Positions 14,949 through 25,100 of a stretch of 64,000 bases of DNA are shown piece by piece. How positions within the stretch are numbered: the stretch's first letter is position 1; every line of letters starts with the position of its first letter. Location of the stretch: the NCBI RefSeq assembly GCF_030580865.1, contig NZ_JAUQSY010000014.1, forward strand, positions 62,001 to 126,000, in the 5' to 3' direction. Source of the stretch: Hymenobacter aranciens (GTDB lineage: Bacteria > Bacteroidota > Bacteroidia > Cytophagales > Hymenobacteraceae). The notes beneath the pieces are model-generated. The model was not told the origin of the DNA and made no database searches. It saw only the letters and a list, made by a program, of their open reading frames with translations. The position numbers and the translations under genes are program-made.

Positions 14949-17786
14949 CTACACCTTCTCGGCCAGGAAGCGGGCTGTATGATTGGTATCCTTGAGCTTG
15001 ACCAACTCCTCGGGCGTGCCTTCAAACAGCAGATGCCCACCGTTGAGGCCGCCTTCCGGGCCCATGTCGATAATCCAGTCGGCGCACTTCACGATATCCA
15101 TGTTGTGCTCGATGATGAGCACCGAGTTGCCCTGCTCCACCAGCGCGTTGAGGGCCGTGAGCAGCTTGCTGATGTCGTGAAAGTGCAGGCCGGTGCTGGG
15201 CTCATCGAAGATGAACAGGATTTTATCGTGCTGCAGCAAAGCGCCTTTAGTAAGGAAGCTGGCGAGCTTCACGCGCTGGGCCTCGCCGCCCGAGAGCGTG
15301 TTGGCCGACTGCCCGAGGCGGATGTAGCCCAGGCCCACGTCGTCGAGCGGTTTCAGGCGCTCGGCTACTTTGGGCTGGGTTTTGAAGAACTCGACGGCAT
15401 CAGAAACCGTCAGCTCCAGCACCTCGTCAATGCTCTTGTCCTGAAATTTGACTTCCAGAATGTCCTGCTTGAATTTCCGGCCGCCGCAGCTTTCACAGGT
15501 CAGGTAAATGTCGGCCATGAACTGCATCTCGATTTTCACCTGGCCCTCGCCCTGGCACACCTCGCAGCGCCCGCCCTCCACGTTGAAGGAGAAGTGCGAG
15601 GGCTTGTAGCCCCGCGCCTTGGCCAACGCCTGGTCGGCAAAGAGGCTGCGAATCTGGTCGTAAGCTTTCACGTACGTCACCGGGTTCGAGCGCGACGACT
15701 TGCCGATGGGGTTCTGGTCCACGAATTCGACGTGCGACACCTGACCCTGCACGCCCGTCAGCTTGTCGAACTTGCCGGTGCTTTCGCCCGCGCCGCCGCC
15801 CAGTTGCTTCATCAGCGCCGGCGCCAGGATGCGCTTGACGAGCGTCGATTTGCCCGAGCCCGATACGCCCGTCACCACCGTCATCACGCCCAGCGGGAAT
15901 TTGACGCTCACATTCTTAAGGTTGTTTTCGCGGGCGCCGGTCAGCTCCAGGGCGTTGCGCCAAGGGCGGCGCACTTTGGGCATGCTCACCTCCATTTTGC
16001 CGCTCAGATACTGGCCGGTGTAGGTTTCGGTATCGCGCAGCAGCTCGGCGTAGCTGCCCTGGAACATCAGGTTGCCGCCGCCGCTGCCGGCCTCGGGGCC
16101 GATGTCGATAATCTGGTCGGCCGCCTCCATCATCTTCTCCTCGTGCTCCACCACTACCACGGTATTGCCCAGCTTTTGCAGCGAGCGCAGCACGCCGATG
16201 AGCTGCTCGGCATCCTTGGGGTGCAGGCCGATGCTGGGCTCATCGAGCACGTACATCGAGCCCACCAGCGCCGAGCCCAGCGAGGTAGCCAACGAAATGC
16301 GCTGGCTTTCGCCGCCGCTGAGCGTGTTGCTCAAGCGGTTCAAGGTCAGGTAGCCCAGGCCAACGCGGTTGAGGTAGCTCAGACGGTTGGTGATTTCCGT
16401 CACGAGACGCTCGGCCACTTTGGCCTCGTGCTCGCTCAGGTTCATATTGTGAAAAAATTCCTCCGCCTCCGAGATGGGCAGCAGCACCACATCGGCAATG
16501 CTGCGGCCGTCAATTTTCACGTACTGCGCGTCTTTGCGCAGGCGGGTGCCGCGGCAATCGGGGCAGGTGGTGCGGCCGCGGTAACGGCTTTGCAGCACCC
16601 GGTACTGGATTTTGTGGGTTTGCTCGCTCACCCACTTGAAGTAGTCGTTGAGGCCCTGGAAGTGCTTATTGCCCGTCCAGAGCAGGCGCTGCTCGGCCTC
16701 GCTCAACTCGCTGTAGGGGCGGTGAATGGGAAAGTCGAAGCGAATACCATTCTTGAGCAGCGGCTTCAGCCATTCGCCCTGCTTTTCGGTGCGCCAGGGC
16801 GCGATGGCGCCTTCGTACACCGTCAGGCTTTTGTCGGGAATAACGAGGTCTTCATCAATGCCCAGCACTGAGCCGAAGCCTTCGCAGGTATGGCAGGCGC
16901 CGTAGGGATTGTTGAAAGAGAAGAAGTTGACGCTGGGCTCTTCAAAAACGATGCCGTCGAGCTCAAACTTGTCGGAGAAGGTGCGCGTCTCGTCGTCGAG
17001 CTTCACCAGGCAGGTGCCGTGGCCTTCGAAAAATGCGGTTTGCACCGAGTCGGAGAGGCGGAACAGCAGGTCTTCATCGTCGGGCCGCAGCACGGCGCGG
17101 TCAATCATAATGAACACGTCGCCTTTTACCTCGGGCTGGCCTTCGGCGAGCAGGTCTTCGATTTGGGCCATTTCGCCCTCCACCACTACGCGGCTGTAGC
17201 CTTTTTGCAGCAGCAGGTCCAGCTCCTTGCTCATGGGGCGGCCTTTTTCGGTGGGCGTCAGCGGGGCCAGAATCATGGCGCGGGTGCCCTCGGGCAGCTT
17301 GGCCAAGAAGTCCACCACGTCGGCCACGTTGTCCTTGCGCACCTGCTCGCCGCTGACGGGCGAATACGTGCGGCCCACCCGGGCGTAGAGCAGCTTGAGG
17401 TAGTCGTAAATCTCGGTGCTGGTGCCGACGGTCGAGCGGTTGTTCTTGATACTGACCTTCTGCTCGATGGCAATGGCCGGCGAGATGCCGCGGATGTAGT
17501 CCACGTCGGGCTTGTCCATGCGGCCCAGGAACTGCCGGGCGTAGCTGCTCAGGCTTTCCACGTACATGCGCTGGCCTTCAGCGTACAAGGTATCAAAAGC
17601 CAGCGACGACTTACCCGAGCCCGACAAGCCCGTGACGACGATGAACTGGTTGCGCGGCAGCGCCACGCTCAGGTTTTTAAGATTGTGAACCCGAGCGTTT
17701 TTAATGAGAATAAATTCGCGGGGGTCGAGGTTATCAATCGGGTCGGCCGCGGGGGCGGCCACTTGCAGAGCGTCTTTTTTGGGCAT
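14949..17786 (-). CDS. uvrA: Excinuclease ABC subunit A
   Basis: 945 residues from ATG 17786 (34 upstream codons are not conserved-looking). It is a two-ABC-domain DNA damage sensor of nucleotide excision repair. First Walker A: VTGLSGSGKSSLAFDTLY; second: VTGVSGSGKSTLVKRIL. Two ABC signatures: TLSGGESQRISLA and TLSGGEAQRVKLA; Walker B FIFDEPSTGLHFHDI. Zinc-finger cysteines are at CHTCEGFG, CPDCRGTRL and CEVCQGEGQ/CESCGG. The N-terminal stretch before NLDPREFILIKNARVHNLKNL is an Ala-rich extension. It works with UvrB and UvrC, which are not in this window. Confidence 0.97.
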   Translation of the reverse strand: MPKKDALQVAAPAADPIDNLDPREFILIKNARVHNLKNLSVALPRNQFIVVTGLSGSGKSSLAFDTLYAEGQRMYVESLSSYARQFLGRMDKPDVDYIRGISPAIAIEQKVSIKNNRSTVGTSTEIYDYLKLLYARVGRTYSPVSGEQVRKDNVADVVDFLAKLPEGTRAMILAPLTPTEKGRPMSKELDLLLQKGYSRVVVEGEMAQIEDLLAEGQPEVKGDVFIMIDRAVLRPDDEDLLFRLSDSVQTAFFEGHGTCLVKLDDETRTFSDKFELDGIVFEEPSVNFFSFNNPYGACHTCEGFGSVLGIDEDLVIPDKSLTVYEGAIAPWRTEKQGEWLKPLLKNGIRFDFPIHRPYSELSEAEQRLLWTGNKHFQGLNDYFKWVSEQTHKIQYRVLQSRYRGRTTCPDCRGTRLRKDAQYVKIDGRSIADVVLLPISEAEEFFHNMNLSEHEAKVAERLVTEITNRLSYLNRVGLGYLTLNRLSNTLSGGESQRISLATSLGSALVGSMYVLDEPSIGLHPKDAEQLIGVLRSLQKLGNTVVVVEHEEKMMEAADQIIDIGPEAGSGGGNLMFQGSYAELLRDTETYTGQYLSGKMEVSMPKVRRPWRNALELTGARENNLKNVSVKFPLGVMTVVTGVSGSGKSTLVKRILAPALMKQLGGGAGESTGKFDKLTGVQGQVSHVEFVDQNPIGKSSRSNPVTYVKAYDQIRSLFADQALAKARGYKPSHFSFNVEGGRCEVCQGEGQVKIEMQFMADIYLTCESCGGRKFKQDILEVKFQDKSIDEVLELTVSDAVEFFKTQPKVAERLKPLDDVGLGYIRLGQSANTLSGGEAQRVKLASFLTKGALLQHDKILFIFDEPSTGLHFHDISKLLTALNALVEQGNSVLIIEHNMDIVKCADWIIDMGPEGGLNGGHLLFEGTPEELVKLKDTNHTARFLAEKV

Positions 17787-17995
17787 AGCCAGATGAACAG
17801 CGGGCGGGGGTCGGAAGGTTTCGGCGGAAGCCGCTGCGGCTACGAAATTACGGCCGGCGGAGCCGTGCCCGGCATCCCGGCGGGCCAAGTCGCCGTTATT
17901 GGCGCGCCGGGTAGCTATTTTGGTATAGCAGTCCGGCTAAAATTGGCGCCAGCGTAGTAACATTGCTACCGTTTTCCCTTCCCTTAGCCCCGCTT

Positions 17996-18652
17996 ATGCC
18001 CGAATCGGATAACCTCGGCCACAAAATCCTGAGCTTTTTCATCAAGGATGCCGAACCTGGGCCGTCGCCAGCGGCCACCACGCCAACGGGTGCGCCGGCG
18101 GCCCCGCAGCCCGCTCCGCTCCCGCCCGGCTCCATCGACGCCAAGTTTGCGGAGCATTTTGCCAACGTGCTGGCCAAAAGCAACCTGCCCGGTCCCGATT
18201 ACTTCGAGTTCCGCGAAGCCCTGCGCGGGCTGGCGGGCCTGGGGCTGAGCGAGGACAAGCAGTTTCAGGCAGCCTGGGCTAGCTTTAAGGCCATGGGCGG
18301 CGCGCCTGATGTGACGGTGCTCACCAATGCGGCCAACCAATATCTGAACTCGCTGGCGGCCGACCGTGACTCTTTCAATAAAAGCGTAGAGGCCGCCATC
18401 AATGAGCGGGTGGGCGGCCTAGAAAAAGAGCTAACCCAGCTGCAGGCCGATAACGAAACCCTGACTAGGCAGCTGGCCGAAATCCAGCAGCGCATCGTCA
18501 CCAATACGGAGCGGCTGAAGGCTATTGGCGGCGAAATCAAGGACCAGAGCGGCAAGCTGACGCAGAACCGGCAGAATTACGAGGCGACGTATGGGCACTT
18601 TACGCAGCAGATTAAGGACGACGTGGCCAAGATTGGGCAGTATCTGAAATAG
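17996..18652 (+). CDS. Uncharacterised cytoplasmic coiled-coil protein
   Basis: 218 residues from ATG 17996 (an upstream ATG in frame would add an 11-residue non-conserved-looking leader). A short conserved-looking head (KILSFFIKDAEPG) leads to a Pro/Ala linker (about 22-46), a globular helical part (EHFANVLAKSNLPGPDYFEFREAL..., about 50-125) and a long coiled coil (about 130-205; EKELTQLQADNETLTRQLAEIQQRI). No signal peptide or membrane segment. It is the first of three plus-strand genes, followed by a PspA-like membrane coiled-coil protein and a membrane-anchored Ppx/GppA-like protein. I do not recognise the family. Confidence 0.75.
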   Translation: MPESDNLGHKILSFFIKDAEPGPSPAATTPTGAPAAPQPAPLPPGSIDAKFAEHFANVLAKSNLPGPDYFEFREALRGLAGLGLSEDKQFQAAWASFKAMGGAPDVTVLTNAANQYLNSLAADRDSFNKSVEAAINERVGGLEKELTQLQADNETLTRQLAEIQQRIVTNTERLKAIGGEIKDQSGKLTQNRQNYEATYGHFTQQIKDDVAKIGQYLK

Positions 18653-18737
18653 AGTTAAAAGTTAAAAATGAAAAGTTAAAATCCTTTCGTTTTAAGACCT
18701 ACCGCACTTTTAACTTTTAACTTAAAACTTTTAACTC
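18653..18737. repeat. GTTAAAA-type inverted repeat upstream of the PspA-like gene
   Basis: Left arm (from 18653, GAGTTAAAAGTTAAAA...) and right arm (ending 18737, ...CTTTTAACTC) pair over most of their length around a 30-base centre. The right arm ends 5 bases before ATG 18743. Confidence 0.78.
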
Positions 18738-18742
18738 CCATT

Positions 18743-19774
18743 ATGGCAACTCCTGATTTTTCACAGCTAGGCGGCTCCACCGAGGCGGAGCGGCGCTCGT
18801 TTTGGTCGCGGCCCGAGGGGCTGCTGGGGCTGGTCGTAGTGGCCGGCCTGTTCGGCACCGGGCTCTATTACTACAATGAGATTGTGAAGTTTCTCATTGA
18901 CGTGGCCCGGAATACGCTGCACCTGATGTTCCTGCTGGGGGCGTTGGCGCTGGTCATTTTCCTGGTCACGAGCCGCGACATTCGCACGGGGCTCTTCTTC
19001 CTGTTTAAGACGCTGATGCGCAAGATTACGGGCCTCGTTATTCAGCTTGACCCGATTGCCATCCTCAAAATCTACATCGAGGACCTCAAGCAGAAGCGCC
19101 AGAAAATGCAAGGCCAGATTGATACCCTGGCCGGGCAGATGGTGAAGCTGAACAAGAAAATCAACGAGAACAACGAGGAAATCAAGCAGAAATTTGCCGA
19201 GGCCAACAAGGCCAGCAGCCTGGCCACCCAGCGCCCCGGCATGAAGGAAGCGGCGCAGTTGGCTACCATCGAAGGCGCGGGCCTGCAGCAGATGAACGAG
19301 AAGCTGCTGCCGCTGCAGCGCAACATCAAGATGGTGCTGGCTTTCATGGAGAAAGTGAACACCAGCGCCGACTACATCATCAAGGAAACCGAAATCAAGG
19401 TGCGCCTCAAGGAGGTGGAATACAAGATTGTGAAGGAAAGCTCCAGCGCCCTGCGCACGGCCGTAAGCATCTTCAAGGGCGACCCGGACAAGAAGTTTTA
19501 CTTCGACGAGTCGATGGAATACATCCAGGACGACATGAGCCAGAAGCTGGGCGAAATGAAGCGCGCCATGGATTTGTCGATGGACTTCATCAACTCGGTG
19601 GACGTGCAGAACGGCGTGCTCTCGGACAAGGGCGCAGCCATGCTGGACGCCTACAATCGCGGCGATATCAAGCTAGTGAACCTGGATGCCAAATCGGAAG
19701 GTACCACGCTGAGCGCGCGCGGCACGGAGGAGTTTCCGGCCAAGGACGCGGGCTACCGGGATTTGCTGAACTGA
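18743..19774 (+). CDS. Membrane-anchored coiled-coil protein with PspA-like features
   Basis: 343 residues. Two membrane segments lie near the start (about 29-48 GLLGLVVVAGLFGTGLYYY and 59-80 TLHLMFLLGALALVIFLVT). A cytoplasmic helical region follows: LDPIAILKIYIEDLKQKRQK resembles the first helix of PspA/IM30 (a '...DP..ml...i.dm' pattern), then charged coiled coil (about 110-155), an EAAQLATIEGAGLQQM turn, a second long helix and a C-terminal helical hairpin (YFDESMEYIQDD...). PspA-like proteins bend and protect the inner membrane; this one is anchored by its own helices, which is unusual. The similarity is by eye only. It lies between the coiled-coil gene and the actin-fold gene. Confidence 0.7.
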   Translation: MATPDFSQLGGSTEAERRSFWSRPEGLLGLVVVAGLFGTGLYYYNEIVKFLIDVARNTLHLMFLLGALALVIFLVTSRDIRTGLFFLFKTLMRKITGLVIQLDPIAILKIYIEDLKQKRQKMQGQIDTLAGQMVKLNKKINENNEEIKQKFAEANKASSLATQRPGMKEAAQLATIEGAGLQQMNEKLLPLQRNIKMVLAFMEKVNTSADYIIKETEIKVRLKEVEYKIVKESSSALRTAVSIFKGDPDKKFYFDESMEYIQDDMSQKLGEMKRAMDLSMDFINSVDVQNGVLSDKGAAMLDAYNRGDIKLVNLDAKSEGTTLSARGTEEFPAKDAGYRDLLN

Positions 19775-19788
19775 TTTTCTGAACAAAA

Positions 19789-19923
19789 AGAACGTCATCC
19801 TGAGCGCAGCGAAAGGACCTCACCCGCGCCGCCTGCAGCAGTAATCCCAATCATTCAACTGAAAGAAATTACTACCACAGAGAAGCGGGCGAGGTCCTTT
19901 CGCTGCGCTCAGGATGACGTTCT
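19789..19923. repeat. Long palindromic intergenic element (GTCATCCTGAGC family, copy 3)
   Basis: 39-bp inverted repeat with one mismatch (arms 19789-19827 and 19885-19923). Arms begin AGAACGTCATCCTGAGCGC. Its centre is the reverse of copy 1's centre (GATTACTGCTGC and GGTAATTTC-like blocks on the opposite strand). It lies between the PspA-like and Ppx/GppA-like genes. Confidence 0.9.
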
Positions 19924-19956
19924 AAATTACAAACACCAAACACCCCCAACTCTCAC

Positions 19957-20967
19957 ATGCAACGCATAACCCTCGCCGGCCGGCTCATTATCACGCTTAT
20001 CGTGGTGGCGGCCGTGTATTTCGGCTTCCGCTACTTCGCGGGCGACAAGCTGGCGGCGCCAGCTACCACTTCGGCCAACACCCAGATTGCCACCGAGCCC
20101 GGCAATGCCGTAGTTGACAATAACTCACCGGCCGCTTCGACAGCGGCTGGCAGCACGCAGGCTTTCGCCTACGAAGCCCCGGTGCCGGTGAATGGTAAGC
20201 TGAAAGGTGTAGTAGAGCTGGGAGCCAGCGGCTTCAACTCGTTTATCGTGCGTATCGATAAGGACCGCAACTGGAAGATGGAAAAGGCCGAATTTGGCAA
20301 CAGCCTGGTGCTGGAAAACATGGCTTCGGACGACGACGTTCGCCGCGGCCTGAAAGCGTACATCGGGCAAATGTTGGATTTTGGCGTGGCCGGGCGCGAT
20401 ATTCACTTCGTGGTGAGCTCGGGTGCTCTCAAGGCTGAGAATACGGGTAAGATTATCAAAGCCCTCAAGAGCCTGAACTACGTGGTGAACACCGTGACGC
20501 CGGAAAAAGAAGGCATTTTGGGGCTGCGCTCGGTGCTGCCGCCCTCGTATGCGGATAAGGCATTTGTGACGGACATTGGCTCGGGCAACACCAAGATTTC
20601 GTGGCTGACAGGCGGCACGCCGAAATCGGTGGAAACCTTCGGCGCCAAGTATTTCCAGAACGGTAGCAGCGACGAAGTGGTAGCCACGCAGGTGAAGGAG
20701 AAAGCCCAGCAGGTGCCCGCCGCCCTGCGCCAGACCTGCTTTATTATCGGCGGTGTGCCGTTTGAGCTGGCCAAGCAGGTGCGCAACGGCAAGGAGCGTT
20801 TTACGGTGCTGAAAGCGGCCGACGCCTACCAGCTCGACAACGCCAAGTCGAAGGCCGGGCTGAATATTTACAAGGCTATTGCCGAAGGCACCGGCTGTCA
20901 GCAATTTGTATTTGACTGGGATGCCAACTTCACCATCGGCTACCTGCTGAGCCTGCCGGCACAGTAA
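19957..20967 (+). CDS. Membrane-anchored Ppx/GppA-like (ASKHA actin-fold) protein
   Basis: 336 residues. One N-terminal membrane segment (about 9-27, LIITLIVVAAVYFGFRYF) with positive residues before it predicts the rest outside the cytoplasm. A Thr/Ser/Ala linker (about 33-70) leads to a domain that follows exopolyphosphatase/GppA order: GVVELGASGFNSFIVRI (phosphate-1 loop, Asp replaced by Glu), GLKAYIGQMLDFGV, HFVVSSGALKAENTG (Ppx 'SAvReA.N' site), TPEKEGILGLRSVLP (the 'EEEA..' acidic site) and VTDIGSGNTKISW (phosphate-2 loop). FIIGGVPFELAK may be the adenosine-type loop. Whether it hydrolyses anything is unclear. It is the third gene of the plus-strand group and is followed by an intrinsic terminator. 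Confidence 0.78.
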   Translation: MQRITLAGRLIITLIVVAAVYFGFRYFAGDKLAAPATTSANTQIATEPGNAVVDNNSPAASTAAGSTQAFAYEAPVPVNGKLKGVVELGASGFNSFIVRIDKDRNWKMEKAEFGNSLVLENMASDDDVRRGLKAYIGQMLDFGVAGRDIHFVVSSGALKAENTGKIIKALKSLNYVVNTVTPEKEGILGLRSVLPPSYADKAFVTDIGSGNTKISWLTGGTPKSVETFGAKYFQNGSSDEVVATQVKEKAQQVPAALRQTCFIIGGVPFELAKQVRNGKERFTVLKAADAYQLDNAKSKAGLNIYKAIAEGTGCQQFVFDWDANFTIGYLLSLPAQ

Positions 20968-20992
20968 AATTCGAGACGTTTTTGTATTATTG

Positions 20993-21019
20993 AGGCGGGG
21001 CGCAAGCTCCGCCTTTTTT
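20993..21019 (+). terminator. Rho-independent terminator after the Ppx/GppA-like gene
   Basis: Stem AGGCGGGGC / GCTCCGCCT with a GCAA-type loop (one G-T pair) and a run of seven T, 25 bases after the stop at 20967. Confidence 0.85.
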
Positions 21020-21044
21020 ATTGTCAACTATTTAACGAAAACCA

Positions 21045-22070
21045 ATGGCTGTTTCACCCGCTCCTCCCCCACCCTCCCGCGCCCACTGGACCGACCGCGG
21101 CCTGCTACGCTGGACCCGCCGCTACCTGGGCTACTCGCGCGCCGAAGCCCGGGGCCTGATACTACTGCTACTCTTGGCGTTGTTCTTTTTGCTCGGCCCC
21201 CTGCTATGGCGCCCGCAGCTCGTCACCTACCTGCCCGCTGCCGACCAGCAGGGCCTCGACCAGCTGGTGGCCTCGCTGCACGAGCACCGCATGAGCAACG
21301 CGGCCCTGACCGGCCGCTACCCGCAGCGCAACGGCCAAAGCAGCCGCTATCCCAGCGTGGCGCGGGTGCCGCTGACGCCTTTCGACCCCAATGCGCTGAC
21401 GACCGAAGGCTGGGAGGCGCGGGGTGTGCCGCATTTCGTGGCCCAGCGCATGGTGAAGTATAAGGAGGCCGCCGGCGGCTTTAAGGACAAGGCCAAAATC
21501 AGAAAGATGTACGGACTAGAAGACTCGGTGTATCAGCGACTGGCGCCGTTTATGCAGTTGCCGGAGGAGGCGTCCCGGCGCGGCGAGCCCTTCGCTAAAA
21601 ATGGCACTGCTGCCGGACAGGACGGGGCGCCCAGCCGCTTCGTGCGCAAGCCGCGCAACCTGCAGCCGTTCGATTTAAATACCGCCGATACCACGCAGCT
21701 GATGCAGATTCGGGGCATCGGGCGCTGGAAGGCGCTGGCGGTGGTGAAGGAGCGAAACCTGCTGGGCGGCTTTATCAATGAGAAGCAGTTGAACGACATC
21801 TGGTCGTTTAAAGAGGCGCCGGATTTGGTGGATAGCGTGCAGAAATACACCTTTGTAGCGCCCGGCTTCGTGCCAAAACAGGTGCCCATCAACTCGGCCA
21901 CTTTTGATGAGATGTGCTTTCACCCCTGCATCCGCAAGCCGCTGGCACGGGCCATTGTGGCGTACCGGAATCAGCACGGGCCGTTCAAAACGGTGGCTGA
22001 TTTGAAACAGATTGCGTTTTTAAAAGAAGCTGATTTGGAGAAGCTGCGGCCTTACGTGCGCTGCGACTAA
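21045..22070 (+). CDS. Helix-hairpin-helix (ComEA-like) membrane-anchored protein
   Basis: 341 residues. A membrane segment near the N-terminus (LILLLLLALFFLLGPLLW, about 39-56) is followed by repeated helix-hairpin-helix units: FDPNALTTEGWEARGVPHFVAQRMVKYKEAAGGF, FDLNTADTTQLMQIRGIGRWKALAVVKER and PINSATFDEMCFHPCIRKPLARAIVAYRNQHGPF. HhH domains bind DNA without sequence preference; in Bacteroidota such anchored proteins are annotated as helix-hairpin-helix or ComEA-like proteins and could help DNA uptake or hold DNA at the envelope. The gene lies between two terminators, so it is probably transcribed alone. Confidence 0.85.
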   Translation: MAVSPAPPPPSRAHWTDRGLLRWTRRYLGYSRAEARGLILLLLLALFFLLGPLLWRPQLVTYLPAADQQGLDQLVASLHEHRMSNAALTGRYPQRNGQSSRYPSVARVPLTPFDPNALTTEGWEARGVPHFVAQRMVKYKEAAGGFKDKAKIRKMYGLEDSVYQRLAPFMQLPEEASRRGEPFAKNGTAAGQDGAPSRFVRKPRNLQPFDLNTADTTQLMQIRGIGRWKALAVVKERNLLGGFINEKQLNDIWSFKEAPDLVDSVQKYTFVAPGFVPKQVPINSATFDEMCFHPCIRKPLARAIVAYRNQHGPFKTVADLKQIAFLKEADLEKLRPYVRCD

Positions 22071-22089
22071 CGCCTCCCTTTCGCCCTAC

Positions 22090-22120
22090 AAAAAAGGCCC
22101 CGCCAATGGCGGGGCCTTTT
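22090..22120. terminator. Bidirectional terminator between convergent genes
   Basis: Stem AAGGCCCCGCC / GGCGGGGCCTT with a 4-base loop, flanked by A-run and T-run. It lies between the stops of the HhH gene (+) and the beta-helix giant (-). Confidence 0.92.
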
Positions 22121-22153
22121 CAATTTACAGCTGGCTGCTAAACCAGAAGTGAC

Positions 22154-25100
22154 TTATTGCAGCACTACTTTGCGGGTCATCACCTGCCCGCCGGCGCGCA
22201 CTTGCAGCGTGTAGAGGCCCGCGGCCAGGCCGCGGGTGCTCAGCTCGGCTTCGGCGCCGCTCAGGGGCTGGCGCAGCACCGACTGGCCCAGGGCGTTGAG
22301 CAACTCGGCGGTGCCGGTGCCGGCGGCCGAGCCGGCTAGGCGCAACGTGAGCTGACCGGTATTGCTGGGGTTCGGGAACACGGTCAGCAGGTAGTTGGCG
22401 GCGTGGCGGGTGCCGGTAACCACGGTAGTGCTGATGGTGAAGGCCCCCTCGGTATCGGAGCTGCCGAAGCCCGAGATGGCCACGTAGTAGCGCTGGCCCA
22501 CGGCGAGGCCGGTCAGGGTCACGTTGCCCACGCCGGCATTGTTGGCGCCGCTGCTCTGGCAGAACACCTGCGTGAACGGACCAGCCGCGCAGTCGGGCGA
22601 CGTGAACACGCGCACCATGCCGGCAGCCGAACCGGCGATGTTCAGGCCAAGGTCGGGCGTAGTGGGCGTGAAGCTGAACCACACATCTTTGGGCGCGGCG
22701 GCAGGTGAGCACGAAGGCAGCACGATGCCGGTTTGCTGGCTGGCGCTGGCGCCGCTGTTGGAACCAGCTACGGGCGTGCTGCTGATGCCAATGGCGGTGC
22801 AGGGTTCGTCGTTGTCGGGCGTGGGCTGGTTAAAGCTGATGGTCTGGCTGTTGTTGGTAGCATTGCCGTCGGCGGCCCCGTTGGGCAGGCTGCCCGTCAC
22901 GGTGAGGGTGTGGGGGCCGCTGGCCACCGTGAAGCCGTTGGTGAAAGTGAGCTGCTGCGTAGCGCCCGCCGCCAGCGTGAGGCCGGTGAAGTTCTGCGAG
23001 ACGGGCGTGCCGCTATCTACTACGTAGCTCAGGGTCACGGCCGTAAGCACGGCCGTACCACCATTGCGGATGGTCACGGTTACGGGGTTGATGCCAGGGG
23101 TGGCCGTGGCCGTGGGGGCATCGATGCTGACCACGGCCACGTCGTTGCTCACGGGCGTGAACTCAACGGCGCCGGGGTCGGGCGCACCGGTGCGGGCGGT
23201 ACCCACGAGGTCGGTGGGCACGCGGGTGAGCAGCGCGGGCGTGCCCGCGCCGTTCAGAATCACGGCCGTCGGCTCGAGGTTGCCGGTGGCGGCGGCCACA
23301 AACAGAGGATTTTCCTGCAAGCTGTTCGCATCATAGGCGCCGCTGTTGGCAGTGCGCCAGTTGGCCAGCGTAGCGTAGTTGACGGTGCCAAAGCGGCCGG
23401 TGTAGTAGTTCGTGCCGGCGCCGATGTGCAGGTCGTTGTAGTTCGAAGTAATGCCCGAGGTCGTCGTCACAAAGTACAGGGCGTAGCGGGCAGCCGTGCC
23501 GCCGCGCGTGATGCTGAAAAGGTTGTTGCGAATATCAATGCCCGTGGCAGCCGTCGTCTGGTAGAAGCCGTAGCTGATGCCGGTGCCGCCGGCATTGGCA
23601 TTGTCGAGTACAATTGTATTGTGGAATAAGCGCATGTAGTCCGAGCTGGTATTATACACCCCGTACTCCGTGCCGTTGCTATTGAAGCTATACACGGCAT
23701 TGTTTACGAAGTCGTTCGGCGCGGCAGCGGTGGCGTCGCTGGCCGTCAGGTAGAAGGCATAAGAGGCCGAGGTAGAGGCCGTATTGGTGCCAAATGGGTC
23801 GTGGATGCGGTTGCGCTCCACGTTCGCGCCCACCACGCCCGTCAGATAGATGCCATAGAAAGTGGTGGTGCTGCGCACCGGCCGGTGCACGTTGTTCGCC
23901 AGGATGCGCGGACCACTACTGTTGCTGAGATACACGCCGTAGAAGTAAAAGTCCCGCACTTCGTTGCCGATGATGCGCAGGCCCGTACCAGGGCTGGCGG
24001 TGCTGAGGCCGTTCACGCGCAGGCAGTAGTAGCCGCCGCTCAGCACGTTGTTTTCGATGCGCAGGTTGTTGGCATCACCGGCACTGGTGCCCGAAGTGAC
24101 GCTACCGCTCGTCGCGATGGCCGAATTAGCCGTGGCGGAAGTAGCGGTGGTAGTGCCCACAATTACGCTGTTGCTGATGCGGTTATTATTGGCCTGGCCC
24201 ACCAGATGCACGCCTACGCCGTAGGTAGCACCGGCCGACACGTCGATGGTCAGGTTGTTCAGCGTTACGTAGTCGGTGCCGTTGAGCAGCACGGCCGCCG
24301 GCTGCGATACCGTGCCCGAGTAGCGTAGCGTCTGCTTGCTGGCGCCGCCATCTACCCCAATGGTATCGGTGGCACTCACGCCGGCCACCACGCCCAGGCT
24401 AAATTGCTCGTTGTAAGGCCCATTCAGCACGTTAAAGCGTACCGAGGCTGCAATGCCCGAGCTATTCAGCGCCGCGGCAGCATCGGTGAAGCTGGCGAAG
24501 TTGCGGCCGCTCGTCGGCAGGGTTTTGTCGATGGTATATACCCCCGCCAGGGCGGTGTAGAAGGTGGCCGACAGCGTGTTGTTGCTCGGGGTAGGGTCGG
24601 CGGCGCCGTTGGGGGCGCTGACACTGATGCTGAGCGTATTGATACCCGATACGAGCGTGGCGGGCGTGGTGAACGATACCGTGCGGCTGGCGCCCGAGGC
24701 CAGGGCCGGGCTCAGGGTGAGTACCTGCGTGACGGGCGTGCCGTTATTGAGCACGTACTGCACCTGCACCGTGGTGAGGGGTGAAATGCCGTTGTTCAGC
24801 AAGGTAATGCTAACCGGGGCGCTGCCGACGCCTACCGGGGCCGTGGGCGAATCGATGCGCACGAGGCCCACGTCGTTGGTAGCGGGCGTAAATTCCAGGG
24901 CGCCGAGGTCGGGCGGGCTGGTGCGGGTGGTGCCGTTGGCATCGCGGGGCACGGTGGCGAGGGTGGTCGTGGTGCCCGCCGCGTTGACGGCCGCCGCCGT
25001 GGGGGTCAGGTTGTTGGCTGCGGCATTGACGAAGATAGGGTTCGCCGACACCGAGTTCTGGTCGAAGCCCTGGTTTTGCCAGGCGGCCAGCGTGGTGGCG

